In this document: positions 47,084 through 58,212 of the stretch, in pieces
How positions within the stretch are numbered: position 1 is the stretch's first letter
Layout of the letters: every line of letters begins with the position of its first letter
DNA from: Aotearoamyces nothofagi
Lineage: Eukaryota; Ascomycota; Leotiomycetes; Leotiales; Tympanidaceae
Assembly: GCA_015345905.1 (NCBI GenBank)
Contig: JADDTR010000005.1
Span: 124,001 to 188,000, forward strand
Reading direction: 5' to 3'
Length of the DNA stretch: 64,000 nt
Notes under the pieces: generated by a model
What the model saw: only the letters and a program-made list of their open reading frames with translations
Databases searched by the model: none
What the model was told of the DNA's origin: nothing
Program-made: the position numbers and the translations under genes

Positions 47084-47545
47084 GCAGATTGCCCAGGTTA
47101 CGGATAGATTCACGCAGCATAGAAATCTCGAGAACACTATATCACTGGGCTTATATATCATCTCGAGAGCAATTTTGCGCCCCTCGATATAAGCGACAAG
47201 ATAACAAATACAACATACAGAGTTTCCAAGAGGAACTTGAATGACTTCAGTGGTAAACATCGAACTTTCCAGCACGTGTGTCTACATCAGGAAATGCTTG
47301 CCAGCTAGGAAAGTAGCGACGCCCAGGACTCAAGTGGATAACTAAGTCCTTCGATAGATACTTCAGCCACTACTAGAGTATTACCCTTGTCACAATTACT
47401 CAATTCACAACAGCTTTACTACTCAAAGGTAGACTAGTCTATAGCATAAGATATATCAGAGTTCGATATTTCGAAATGTAGCATATCCATTAATGCTACC
47501 TTGGTCTAACCTTAATTGTCATACACGCCGAGATATGACATCCAT
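47084..47545. other. Spacer between convergent genes
   Basis: No gene is recognised; mixed composition with a CTAGTCTATAGC-type AT-rich patch near 47435. Confidence 0.5.
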
Positions 47546-48521
47546 TTACGCAGCCTTCTTGGCAAATTCAACTCGCAAGATCAAATGCTTGAAGCCGTAA
47601 CCATCCATCTTCTCACACGCCTTAGCTGCATCCGTTCGCTCGTTGAAGCTAATGAAAGCAAAGCCCTTTGCCAAACCAGTTTCTCTGTCCTTGGCCAAGA
47701 AGACTCTTGTAACTCTGCCAAACCTTTCAAACATATCCCGTAGCTCTTGCTCTTCGGCCATTTCGGAGACCTATGTAATTTGTTAGCAGCATATGTGGTA
47801 GAACTGTCATGAAAACTTACGTTAGTGACACGCAGCGTGGCAAGGTCATCCCTCTCGTATTTGCCGCCTCCCATCCTGTCTCCTGCACTCGAAGCACCAC
47901 CACCGTTTCGCATATGAGGTGGCACATATGAGCTTTTTCCAGTTCCCAATCCACCTGGACCCTCTGGCATATCCGTACCAGCAGCAACATCAACTGTAGC
48001 GCCCTCCTCACCAACAGGTGCCATAGTATCCTTGAAAGGACATCTAGCTGTGAAATGCTCTCCGTTACAGATACGGCATTTGACCTTCTTGTCCTTTAGC
48101 TTATCCTTCATGCTTCCAACCTCAGTCTTCTCCTCCTTCGCGTCCTTACGCCAGTTCGCGCTGGGTTTGAAGATGATATTCTCGCCAACGGATGTCGTGT
48201 CAATTGCCGGTCCTGCCTTGTCCTTTGCTGAAAGGCCAAATTTGCTCCATGACTTTCGCTCAGCTACTCGTGGATTTACTATTTCCTTTACGACGGTTGT
48301 ACGAATTCGGCGGGTAGTCTTGACCTTTTTTCCATCATCGTTCAGTCTGTATGTAATAATTGTCTTGGTTCCATCCTTGTTTGTGGTGATTTGTTGAGGA
48401 GGCAGTTCCGTCGCATTATCATCGAGCTCTTCATCATCAGCCCAATCTGGGCGTCTACAGAGAAGTTAGATTTGAGTTAAGTAGCTAGAAATGTGAGTTC
48501 TTACCCTGCTATCTTTGACAT
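47546..48521 (-). CDS. TIF35: Translation initiation factor eIF3 subunit g
   Basis: Three exons, 48505-48521, 47821-48454 and 47546-47770, give 291 residues, the usual fungal length. The first exon is only 17 bases (MSKIAG) and continues into [13 protein letters not shown]. An N-terminal conserved block with [16 protein letters not shown] is followed by the zinc-binding knuckle [13 protein letters not shown], then a Gly-rich linker, and the C-terminal RRM with RNP2-like LRVTNV and RNP1 KGFAFISF; the second intron lies inside the RRM after LRVTN. eIF3g is a core subunit of eIF3 that contacts eIF3i and mRNA during scanning and reinitiation, in the cytosol. All diagnostic parts are present. Confidence 0.95.
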
Positions 48522-49270
48522 CTTGCGCTGTCTATATGAGTTTCTCGGGGCTGTTGTAGAGGGATACGAGGACAAATATGGTAATCACAAACCCTTCGGC
48601 TGGTGTAATCGTGATGGGTTTAATAGTTGCTGCTTAACTAGTTGTAGCAGGTCTTAAGGAGGTCGTCGCAATCGTTGACGATTTTTGTCGGATATCGAAA
48701 TGTTCGTGGGGCAACTTCGTTTAGCGCGAACTTCGCGACTTTCAAACGGAGTCACGTGATATGCTTAAAAAGCCACAATCGGAAGGCAAAAGGTTGGTTC
48801 TGGTTACTGCTGGATAGCTCCATTAAGTCACTAACGTGGTTTACCACGACAACTACCTTCAACTTAATATATTACGATTTTAATTCGACGGCGTAAGTCA
48901 GGTACAGGTCCCTCGCGACCAGCCCCACTCCGGCTTCCCGTACCCAAATGAAGTACTAGCGTGCCATTCATGAAAGGCTAATATATGTAGGCATCTCATT
49001 TATAAGTCAAAGTCATATGGAACCCAGAGACCTACAATTGTCTGAGGTTTTACTAAAAGGTGGTTGGATCTAACTACGCCGAGGCCTTTGCGGCCTGTTG
49101 AAACCGTACAAGATCAATACTCATCACCTTTTATATTAATCAATAGGATAGAACCCAGCAATCGTTGATATTTCTAAAAATGCCATCCTATACTATGAAA
49201 TGCGCCCATGGGCAGTCTATGTATGTATCTCATCAATTATAAACCTTTAAACCTACGATGGAAGCACCCA
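48522..49270. other. Intergenic spacer upstream of eIF3g
   Basis: It lies between two minus-strand genes; the part next to 48521 must be the eIF3g promoter. No specific motif or gene is supported; the 73-codon frame at 48675-48896 is not family-like. Confidence 0.5.
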
Positions 49271-49841
49271 TCAAAGTTTCTCCTCCCCCCTCGCAGCAGC
49301 CTCCAATCCCTTCTCTCCGTCAACAAGCACACACCAGCCCTCTGAGCCCCTACCACCATCTCCTCCGATTGCTGCCTTGAACTCTTTAAATGCAAATTCC
49401 AAGATCTGATCATCAAAAGTACCTGGCTGTAACCACACTGCAGGGATACCAAGGTCCTTCGCTTCTTGTAGAACCTTAATCGTAACCTTTGGTGGCGTGA
49501 TTATTGATACGGATGTGCTCTTTGGGTCTGGAAGGGCGGAGAGGTTTGGCAATGTGGTGTAGCTCTTGAGTTTGACCTCTGGCGGGGGTGGCGAGGCTGT
49601 AATATCAGTGGCCGAGGGGTTGATAGGTGTGACAGGGAGATTATGATGCGTGTACCATTTGAAAACTGTGAGCACAGTGTCTGTTAATCATGGTTTGTCC
49701 ATTACGAATACGCTTTAAAAAAAAGCATCAGGAACAAAGAGACTTACTCTTATGCCCGAACTTGTTGGGGTCGCTGGATGCGCCTACCACGGCGAATGAG
49801 GGCGAGGAGAAGAATGTACGGACTGCTGCTTCGGTTGCCAT
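49271..49841 (-). CDS. CoA-binding-domain protein (YccU-like)
   Basis: Two exons, 49748-49841 and 49271-49665, give 162 residues; the 82-nt intron joins Gly-His-Lys to Ile-Phe-Lys-Trp. The fold is the Rossmann-like CoA_binding_2 domain: a first strand SFAVVGASSDPNKFGHK with the glycine-containing nucleotide loop, the LPVTPINPS motif, VWLQPGTFDD and a Cys-Val-Leu-Val strand near the end. Relatives are bacterial YccU and small eukaryotic homologues with a free CoA- or nucleotide-binding domain, and the precise job is unknown. There is no targeting signal that I can see. An inserted Ala/Ser/Pro-rich loop of about 25 residues between beta strands is typical of fungal versions. Confidence 0.86.
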
Positions 49842-50404
49842 GATTACGACTGTTTCGGAAGTTTCTAAATAGTTGAGAGCCCTGTGGGTATTATATATGC
49901 ACACGCACCAGGATTGAGGAGGTTACTAATGTTAACGGAACTGCTAGCATGCTAGACCTCGGTAATCGTTAAGGTGAGAGATAGCTTGAGCACGTCAGTG
50001 AAGCTACAGGTGAGATGACACGGGCACAGCGAGCAGTGCGAGAATATAAACCCCACAAAGCTATCGCAGTCCTCAACTTCGAATTGTTAAAACTTCTATG
50101 CTCTCATATTGGTTCTAGAGTTGCTCTATGGTTTCGCAATGCTTTCCACAGTCTGTACTAGCTCGGCTATTCCTACCCATGATCTGGTCCATATGACCAC
50201 ACACTACACTGGAATATCTGCATATGCCCCTGCCTTATATCCTATACCCCGGTCCATACGACCTCAAACAACATTTCTTTCTTCATATGCTCAAATCTAC
50301 AGCCGTGAGAAAGACCAACCATAACGCTATGCTATGCAGTAAAAGGGACATTGGATAGCGAAAACTAAATGAGATTTTCGTGACAATACGCAAGGGTATA
50401 TGTA
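49842..50404. other. Intergenic spacer
   Basis: It holds the promoter of the CoA-binding gene and the terminator of the karyopherin gene. No gene is seen. Confidence 0.5.
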
Positions 50405-53400
50405 TCAACCACTGAAACGGAATTTTGTTGCTTCGAGTCTTCCAAGACCATCTCGGGGAGCAACATAGCGACGTCGATAGTTGTTGGTGAAATCTTGTAA
50501 CAGACTACGGACTGATCTAAGACCCTCTGGTCCCTCATTAATTCGGGCTCCAATGCTATCCATGAGACGCTTCATTTCGATATCACTAATAGTTCCTGGT
50601 GGTAGCATTGCGACGGTTTTCCCAATCCAGATAGCAGTTTGTTCTGGCATGAGCTCAAGGACTCCCAATAGAAGGCCACTGCCGTCTGCGAAGCAGTCCC
50701 TAGGAAATGTAATCATCATACCAGCCATGATGCGAGTGACTAGTGATTCGCCATTTGACAAAATAAGCTCCTGGACGATACGCTGGATTTCTGGTGGATT
50801 CGGGCTTCCAGTAGACGCTGGGGGGTTTGCACCGCCGTAACCGATAGCATCTCGGAGAAAGTGTAGAGTTGCAATCAAGGGATCGCGTTGTTCGAGGACC
50901 AATGCTGAAATCGCAGCTTGTAATATCGGGGTAAAAAGCTTCGATGGAATGAGCTTGTGTGGGTAGTATAGAAGAGCGTCAGTTAGAAGCCGGAAGAAGT
51001 CCTCTATGATATCAGGAAGCTCTTTCGCTTCTACGCTGCTCATTGTACGTAGTGCAGTTCTTGACTGTGTCTCGAAGAATGCATAGATCGCATTTGTGGT
51101 TCCATCATCCATGTATTCGCGATCTTCAGAAAATTCTCGAAGAATCGCGCTCGTCACCCAAAGGAAGCAACCCTGCTTTGACGCCTCGAAACCATTGGCC
51201 AGCTCTTGTGCCAGTTGTCCTAATAGAGGTGCCATAGCAGTACGGTATGAGATTATCATGTTCCGCCAGCAACGACAAACCCGCTCACATATTGCGGAGC
51301 AGTCAATGAAGGAATTGACGATTGTAGCTAGAGTGGGAAAGATCTCTGCGCAATAAGTGACAGCTGGATTCTCTTCGCCAGGCTCAACACGTGGAATTAC
51401 CCACTGAATGAAGATAGTTATCAATTGCATTTGATCTGTTGAATGATTAGTCAAGTGGGAGGTATGAATGACTTTGTACAACATACCTGCAACTGCGAGT
51501 TTACCCTCTTCATCTCGAGCAGCTTCCGCCTTAGTGACGAGTCGAGCCATGAGTGGGTCGCAGTATAACTTCAAAAGACGATAAATATCACTAGGAGGTT
51601 GTACTGCAACAACGGTCGCAACACCCTCAGTCATTTCTTCCTTGCTGACATCGGGAAGTGCGTCCAAGGTCCGGTCGTAGAATTCCTGCAATTGTAGAAC
51701 TTGCGGACCAAGTAGGTGCTTGCAATCGCTACAGAAGTACTTCAATGACATGGCAGCGGCACGGATAATTTCCTTCGAGTCTGCGTTGAAAGAGGAGACA
51801 ATGTAATTGAACTGGTCCCCAAGAAACTCTGGGTGGTTCGAAGTCCACTCGGTATACCGTCCGAGCACCATTATTGCAGCGAAGCGAAGCTTCTCATGGG
51901 CTGGAATCTGCACTAGAATGGGAATAATCTGAGGTAAGATAATGTCTTCATCTTTATCGACCATTCTACCCATCGCGCGCATACTAAAGAGTGGCGCCTC
52001 CAGTTCTTGCCAGTGAGGCACCGTAGTAGCCGTTACCTGGGATCCATACGAGTTCGTCCACAGCTTCATACGATCCAAGACCTTTTTCAAGCATTCTGTG
52101 ACTCCCATGATCTCACAACAGTCTTTCAGCGAATCGCCCATGACATGGCGGAACTCCCGGAATTTCTCTTCTTGTTCCCGGTCGCCTTCAAAAAGATCTG
52201 TGGAATTTGGGTCTTCAAGAGTGGGATATTCCAAATGCTTCATGATGACATCCACGAGCTTGGAGTAGATATCCATATACTGCACCCGAGCTTCGATATA
52301 GCGCTCGAGGACAAGATAGAGTTTTAGCTCATACCAAAACACGAATGTCAGGCCAATAGCCTCTCTATCTTGATCTCGGGCAGCACATTCTAGGACAGCT
52401 TCCACAAGTGGACGAAAATGTATAGGTTCCCTAGCAATCAGTACAGGCCAGGCTTCTCCAGCTTCGGCAAAGATGCGCGTGATGCCCTTATACAGGTCCA
52501 AATCTTCTTCTCCAGCAGCTGCAGCAATCCGAGGTTGCAGCGCTAAGACTCTTGGTAGGAGGACTTGAATAGAACCCAGGTATTCATCCACGTCGTCTTT
52601 AGTTTCCCTGAATATCGTACAAAGGCACTCGACAGCAGCGTCAAAGGAGCTTTCTGTATCTAGCGCATTAAAAATGACATCGATAAGTGGGGAGCCCACA
52701 ACGTCGCCAACAGGTATTTCTCGGAGCCAGGAACTAATACATTCGAGAAGTTGGGGGTTTGTTGCTGCCGCCGCTAAAATTATGTCAGTGAACCTGTTTC
52801 TCGAGTGTTTGAATAGTACCTACGTGAAGACTGAGAGTAGCTGATGAGAAGTTGTAGAACTTGTCCAGCATTGTCTCCCAGTAGCTCTTGCGTTTTCTGA
52901 TTGAGTTCATCTTCCTAGTATGATGTATTAGACTTTGATTCTGGTATTGTTTCGCAATCATGTCGATGCAAATGCCCGAAGGCTGGTTTTTTTTGCCCAC
53001 GTACAGTCAAGGTGATCTTTCGTCCTTCGGTTACTTCTTCAGGGAGAACCCTTAAGAACTCAAGCATGCAAGCATGGCTCCCAGCGTCACTGCCTAGAGA
53101 TGACACCACCATCGGCAAAACGTCTCTCCACTCTGTCATCTGGATCGCCAAAATTGCAAGGCAAACACAGAGTTGCGTTCGAATAGGCCGTGGACCGGGT
53201 GCAAAAGCTTTTAAGAGAGCGAGTAGTTGAGCTCGAAGGCTGGGAAGAGTTTCGCGCGGGACTTGTTGAACGTCATAGGTGATCTGTCAAATTAGTAGCT
53301 GACAATCGTCGTAGATATTGTGTGCATACCTTGCCCTTTAGTGTAGTCGCTGCAAAGACCTTTGCCTCGCCATCTGCATCAGATTGCAGTATTCCTATCG

Positions 53401-53607
53401 CTATCGTCCAAGCATCCATCTGTACGTAAAATGAGCATGCGTTAGAAGTATATTTGTAAGGTAGCCGGGAATACTTACAGACTTCTGGAACTTCTCTAGA
53501 TATTCATAAGCTGCTTTCTTCTCCTCTCTGTGACCTTCGCGCATAGCAGTCACAGCCTGCAGCACAGGTGCGAAAGCTTGCTGCACATTGCCGTTCGTTG
53601 TGGCCAT
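50405..53607 (-). CDS. MTR10: Nuclear import karyopherin Mtr10/transportin-3
   Basis: Six exons, 53479-53607, 53330-53419, 53005-53283, 52824-52914, 51487-52773 and 50405-51435, give 968 residues, the length expected of Mtr10/TNPO3. The N-terminal importin-beta domain is recognisable (EKKAAYEYLEKFQKS, then AWTIAIGILQSD and KVFAATTLKGKI), followed by helical HEAT-type repeats and the exportin-1-like region (ELLISYS, ECISSWL). Mtr10 imports SR-like mRNA-binding proteins such as Npl3 and takes part in tRNA return to the nucleus; human TNPO3 imports phosphorylated SR proteins. The last intron (51436-51486) is 51 nt and lacks an in-frame stop, so reading through it adds 17 residues; CTAAT before the acceptor and family continuity (LAVADQMQLITIF) support splicing. 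The start lies before the conserved FAPVLQAVTAM helix. Confidence 0.95.
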
Positions 53608-54513
53608 TGTGTAAAATCGCGGGGCACTGACACGCTGCTCACCGAGGGGAGTGGGATCAAGTCGAGATGTTGCACATGAGAGACGCGATATATCGTGGCA
53701 GTGTAAGAAGAACGCTTGTGCGTGTTATGTATGGTATAATGGGAAAGGAGTGGTAACTAGACTCTGAAGTTGAGGAAATCTTGAAGCCTGCGCGAATCGA
53801 ATCTCTAGATATCTCGAAGTTGCAACGACTAACGAGCAAGTCGCGCCAAATAAACTTAGCGTTATAAATGATTAACCACGTTACGATACGCTAAACTTGT
53901 CTTGCTTTTCTTTGATGCCCCTCCACGATCACGTGTAGACCAACCGAAACTTGAGTTTAGGTGGAAGAGACTTTATGTGACTCTTCGATCTTCTTTGAAG
54001 TATTTTGAATATATTACACAAAATACCTTCACTTATCTAGAAATCTGTAATTTTACTAAATCATATATTTTTGATTTAGGCACAATAAATTTAACATTTA
54101 TAGAATTAACTTTGTGATGTTTAGAAGTAATTATAGATCTGAAAGATTAAAACATCCTAGGGATGATTTTAACCTTTGTATATTGCTAATCTGCTAACTC
54201 ACTATATCTACTAACTAAAGCTTTTATGTCAATGACATGTCTCCTGTTCATTTAGGACGTTCTGATGCATGCCTTCAAATATCGAATAATAATATCAGAG
54301 TCAAGCCCCGAAGGACATTAGACTTGTCCCGAAACAGCTTAGGCAAATTTCAACAGCCTCGCGCGAAAGCTCAAAAGCGCAACCAAAAATATACACCCTC
54401 ATCCCGCGCCAGATCACTCAGCTACGCAACCTTCGAATAAATTGACGGGCTCGAACCTCGAGCGCATAGCTTCCGCAGACAGATATCTCCTAGTACAACC
54501 CGCGAACCTTAGA
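53608..54513. other. Intergenic region with a very AT-rich core (about 53970-54235)
   Basis: The core is mostly A/T with short T and A runs and no coding signal. It could be a mutation-decayed insertion or AT-rich spacer; no domain is left to tell. The flanks must carry the divergent promoters of the karyopherin and SmE genes. Confidence 0.5.
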
Positions 54514-54908
54514 ATGACGGGACGAGGCGGCGGTGGAGGTCGCAGAGTGCTCCTTCCTCCTATCAACTTTATCTTCAAGCTACTGCAGCAACACTCAACT
54601 GTGCAAATCTGGCTCTACGAACAATTAGCCATCCGAATTGAAGGAAAGATTAGAGTAAGCTTCTATCTATGGGTAGGACCTGACAAGATTGGGCTAACGC
54701 ATGCGACAGGGTTTCGATGAGTTTATGAACCTCGTTATTGACGATGCAGTGGAGGTAAAGCAGGCTACAAAGACCCAAGAGGAGACCCGAAGATCGCTGG
54801 GTAAGCTGCACAGATATGATGCCGAGCATGAACTGGAACTGACCTGACCCAGGACAAATACTGTTGAAGGGAGACAACGTGTCATTGATTCAAAGCTTAC
54901 AAGGATGA
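54514..54908 (+). CDS. SME1: Small nuclear ribonucleoprotein E (SmE)
   Basis: Three exons, 54514-54654, 54710-54800 and 54853-54908, give 95 residues, the standard length. The protein begins MTGRGGGGGRR and carries the Sm fold: PINFIFKLLQQHSTVQIWLY (Sm1 with the strand-loop-strand) and GFDEFMNLVIDDAVEV, then the Sm2 ILLKGDNVSLIQSL. SmE is one of the seven core proteins that ring the U-rich site of U1, U2, U4 and U5 snRNAs in the nucleus. Both introns are 52-55 nt, and the second interrupts Gly-Gln of the Sm2 motif. The call is unambiguous from the near-identity with known SmE proteins. Confidence 0.97.
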
Positions 54909-55114
54909 AGATGCGGATGGGAATTGCAAAAGGCGTCATGTGCATTGGGTTGGGCGGGCATGAAATTGAAAAGCAGTCCATGAATGTTTAGACCAGATAG
55001 TGCTTAAAAGCGCAGTATATGGCTACTCGGGGGCAAACCTTGAGATTAGGTCCATATTTGTGAGGAATATTAAACATAGCTGTCCTTGACTGCAGGATTT
55101 TTGTTTCTAGAGCT

Positions 55115-55884
55115 TTATTTGACCGCAGACTGTATGATTGGGCCATTGCCAATGACCAAACCATCCAAAAGACAGTCATGGGGCCCTACCGGCACCTGAC
55201 CGTTGCCTTCTAAGAGCTGTTCATGCAAAGCCAGGCCATATAGTGGCACATGCGACTTACCATCCTTTTCGTATATATCTCGATATCGGTGTAAAAAGAA
55301 ATCATAGAAGCCTTTTCCATGCCCTAGTCTCTTGACGCCTTTCTCTGTAGCTGTCATTTCAAAGGCCACGCCTGGTACCAACACTAGATCCAGACCTTTC
55401 CTACTCTCCTTTAGACCTGACTCCAGAATCTGATCCCGTTCCCCAACTGTGTCTGCATTTATCGATGGAATACCCCAGCTATCTCTCTCTAAGCCTTCAT
55501 AGTCTTCGAAATTCTTTAATCTTACCATATCCATAAACCTCTGTGGCAAGTCCTCGTTAACATTTTGAGGCTTGTACAGAAATGGCACAAAAACTTGTTT
55601 CCCATTATTTAGTGCATGCTTCACAATGTTTTCTGTCTGAATCTCTCCGCTTGGCATAGACAAATAAATACCAATTCTCTTTGCCTCGATATATGGCCTG
55701 GTCTTTATGAGATGGTTGAATGCTGTTTGGCCTGTTGAGAATGTTAATGTCAAATTATGTCGACGGCTGGAGAGATGCACTCGCTTTGTTCCTCTAGCGT
55801 AGACTTTGAAATCCCTAATAACTTTGCTTTCATCAAATTTCTAAGCTCCTTCTTCGCGGTGTTTACTGTTCTGACAGCTGCCAT
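55115..55884 (-). CDS. 5-formyltetrahydrofolate cyclo-ligase (MTHFS)
   Basis: Two exons, 55785-55884 and 55115-55731, give 238 residues. The 53-nt intron appears to have a GC donor (CAAA|GCGAGT) and AG acceptor; only this choice gives the phase that yields LEEQSQTAFNHLIK and continues into the domain. Conserved motifs include RIGIYLSMPSGEIQT, DSWGIPSI, the loop RLGHGKGFYD that binds substrate and ATP, and a QVPVGPHD segment. The enzyme converts 5-formyl-THF to 5,10-methenyl-THF with ATP, returning the stored folate to one-carbon metabolism, mostly in cytosol or mitochondria; no strong presequence is seen. The longest open frame extends upstream through the intron with a false Met (55780), which should not be used. 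Confidence 0.93.
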
Positions 55885-56420
55885 TGTTTCCTGTTCCCTT
55901 GCTCCCTTCTCGGGATGTTCCTCGCTCATAATATGGGGCGGCGCTTGCCCGCCCTATTCGTGTTTCTATACTTCTGTCCGGAGATTTTGGCTACCAGTAG
56001 TCAACATCTATGGTAACATCTTTACGCGATTGCTAAGGACTAACCTATCTGCTGGCTGACGTTGGTTTGGCGTTAGGATACGTAATGCTGATGAATGCGA
56101 AAGAAAATATTAAGCTATCGGGTTGTGCCGATTGACGACGTCGATTCATCAATCTATCCTTCCGGAATTGGCTTAATATGGCCAGCAACTATATTCTGAC
56201 ATAGACGGCGCAACATTCGTCGCTAATATATGATTTAATACTGATGATCACTCAGGGTTTAATTGATGTGACGACGCTAACCGACGAAATGTTGGGATTG
56301 AAGACACCACCACAGGCAAGTTTCCATTGGTTATGCTAGGACTGTATACCTCGATATTGGAGATATCTAGCTAGAATTTTTCCAACTTATAAGTGGCATT
56401 ATGTCACAATGCAAAGAGCA
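55885..56420. other. Intergenic spacer upstream of MTHFS
   Basis: No gene is recognised; the GTTTGCTCAGGG-like region is ordinary AT-rich DNA. The piece next to 55884 should be the MTHFS promoter. Confidence 0.5.
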
Positions 56421-56628
56421 CTACAGCTTCCTCCTTTTTACACCCACTTCCACTTGATGCTCCTTTGGTTTTGCAACTGTCATGCTAGCCTCAAACCAAA
56501 AAAAACTTCCCCAACACCAAGAAATTGTATACTGCTCAAGATAACGATCCTTAACATATAAGAGCCCTAAACTTTCCTGTATTCCACTCGCAAACACCCA
56601 ATATATTTGTTGTTTAGTGGTCGTTGTC

Positions 56629-56890
56629 CTATGCGTTGAACATGCAATTGGCAATGCTGTTGGAAGTAACGATAGGGAATATGGCCGCACCCTAAAAACC
56701 AGGAGAGTTTGAAAAGTGGCGAGAAAAACGTGTCGATTTAATTAATTCATAGACGAGCAGTCACTAGTACCTTGACCGACTCCATCCTCACACCCCGGGC
56801 CAAATACGGGCTGTGAAGGTGTACTGTTAGAGGTGTGATGCGAAACTTGTAATCTTTTCCAAGAAGAGTTGTTCGATGACAGCTAGACAT
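56629..56890 (-). CDS. Doubtful small two-exon gene
   Basis: Exons 56771-56890 and 56629-56691 with a 79-nt GT-AG intron would encode about 60 residues beginning MSSCHRTTLLGKDYKFRITP, with a longer in-frame start at 56932. The first exon has a plausible strand-rich look, HLHSPYLARGVRMESVK, and the second a hydrophobic GAAIFPIVTSNSIANCMF. A competing reading of the second exon (the 89-codon frame 56421-56690) cannot be joined in phase to the first exon by any GT-AG pair that I see. No family is recognised; it may be a chance arrangement. Confidence 0.3.
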
Positions 56891-57092
56891 CGTTATCGAT
56901 TGTTGATATCCAGTATCTTCCCTGACGCCCAACTAAAAGCTCGGAGAGCTTTCAATTCGCTTCAAAACCGTAATTATTTAAGCTTGGCTTCCAGAACACA
57001 AATCTCACGGATTAAGCTAGATTCGGTTTCGTTCGTCTGCATCCCCAGAGATAACATGTATTCGAGTATGATATTTCATTTTATACTCCGAG

Positions 57093-57938
57093 TTATCTCC
57101 ACTGGATGCCTAAGAACTTGGTTTTCCCTTGCCCAACACTATTCGCGGACGAGTCTGCATTTTCTAGGTATACCCTTTGATGACCTTTGATATCTAATGC
57201 CAGGTATTTATATTGGAATTCGTGTTCCGAAGGTCGTTTGGTCATATGGAGACTGACAACCCCTCGATTGCGAGGGCCTTCAACCTATTTATTGTTAGAG
57301 CTGAACAAAGATACTCCGCAACAGCTAAACGTACGTTGAAGTGCATAATTAAATGCTCGGTCCCTGTTCCATCCTTACGAGTACTCGACCTAGAATAGAA
57401 CATTAGTATGGCATATGGGCTGCGATTGTGGCCTTCTTACGATATAGGTCGTGCTCTCGCCCATTTGTTCCACGTTGGTTCGCCATATGCTTTAATTTTC
57501 TTGCTATCTCCTAAAAGATCCGTACATCGAGTATCCTGCTTTACCTGATCCACTGCTCGGTTGAAATGGGCTGTTTTGCTGTCCAGAGAGAAAACTTCCG
57601 TATACAACACATATGCGACACCTCCCTAAAGTTATCTATATTAACGGATGATTAATGATTGATAGACCTAGAATGCTTACTGTTAAGACTGTGCCCAGTA
57701 GGATTAATCCAAAGTTGAATGTTTGCTGGGTTGTTCTCGCAGCCTTCTCCTTTGCGGAAAGATCTCCCCATGACACCCTCCCATCGTCGTTAAGTACTGT
57801 CACAGACTTTCTCTTCGGTGTCGGTTGCGCATTGCTTGTTCCGAGTCCAGTATGCGTGGCATAAAACCGTGCAGCAATAATTGGTCTGAGAGCTGATGGG
57901 AAGGTGAAGAGAGACAAAGCGCGTGAAATAGGTAGCAT
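57093..57938 (-). CDS. TIM21: Mitochondrial inner-membrane translocase subunit Tim21
   Basis: Four exons, 57681-57938, 57441-57625, 57335-57389 and 57093-57284, give 229 residues, the usual length for fungal Tim21. A basic presequence (MLPISRALSLFTFPSALR) precedes the motif WGDLSAKEKAARTTQQTF and a membrane span at about 74-95. The intermembrane-space domain follows: DSKTAHFNRAVDQVK, IKAYGEPTWNKWARARPI, TEHLIMHFNVEGP, HMTKRPSEHEFQYKYLALD and YLENAD. Tim21 links the TIM23 presequence translocase to the respiratory chain and to Tom22. The three introns (45-55 nt) lie inside the conserved part and phases agree. The gene is divergent from the ArfGAP gene, 274 bp between starts. The family's diagnostic blocks are all present. 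Confidence 0.95.
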
Positions 57939-58212
57939 GTTGAAATATTCTGTAAAATAGGCATTTATTAAGGGTGCAGTGATGTCGTTAAAGCCTCTGC
58001 TTCTGAAGATCCAAAATGTGGGGAAGCATTCATGAGACTAAGACGCCGCACATACTAAGACAGGTAAAGCGGCAACCATAATTCTACCAACACGGTCGCC
58101 CACTTGAGGACATAATCTCTCGAACAAAGGAGCAACAGAACTGGACCACGTCAACGCATCGGCACTCTTGAACTCTTCCGATTATCGCGCATTCACTTTG
58201 ACCATTGCTAAG
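57939..58212. promoter_or_regulatory. Shared divergent promoter interval (TIM21 / ArfGAP)
   Basis: The 274 bp between two divergent starts must supply both promoters. No specific motif is assigned. Confidence 0.45.

Noticed and set aside
56421-56690. Minus-strand 89-codon frame as second exon of the small gene at 56.7 kb
   Set aside because: No GT-AG junction joins it in phase with the upstream exon, and it has no family features.
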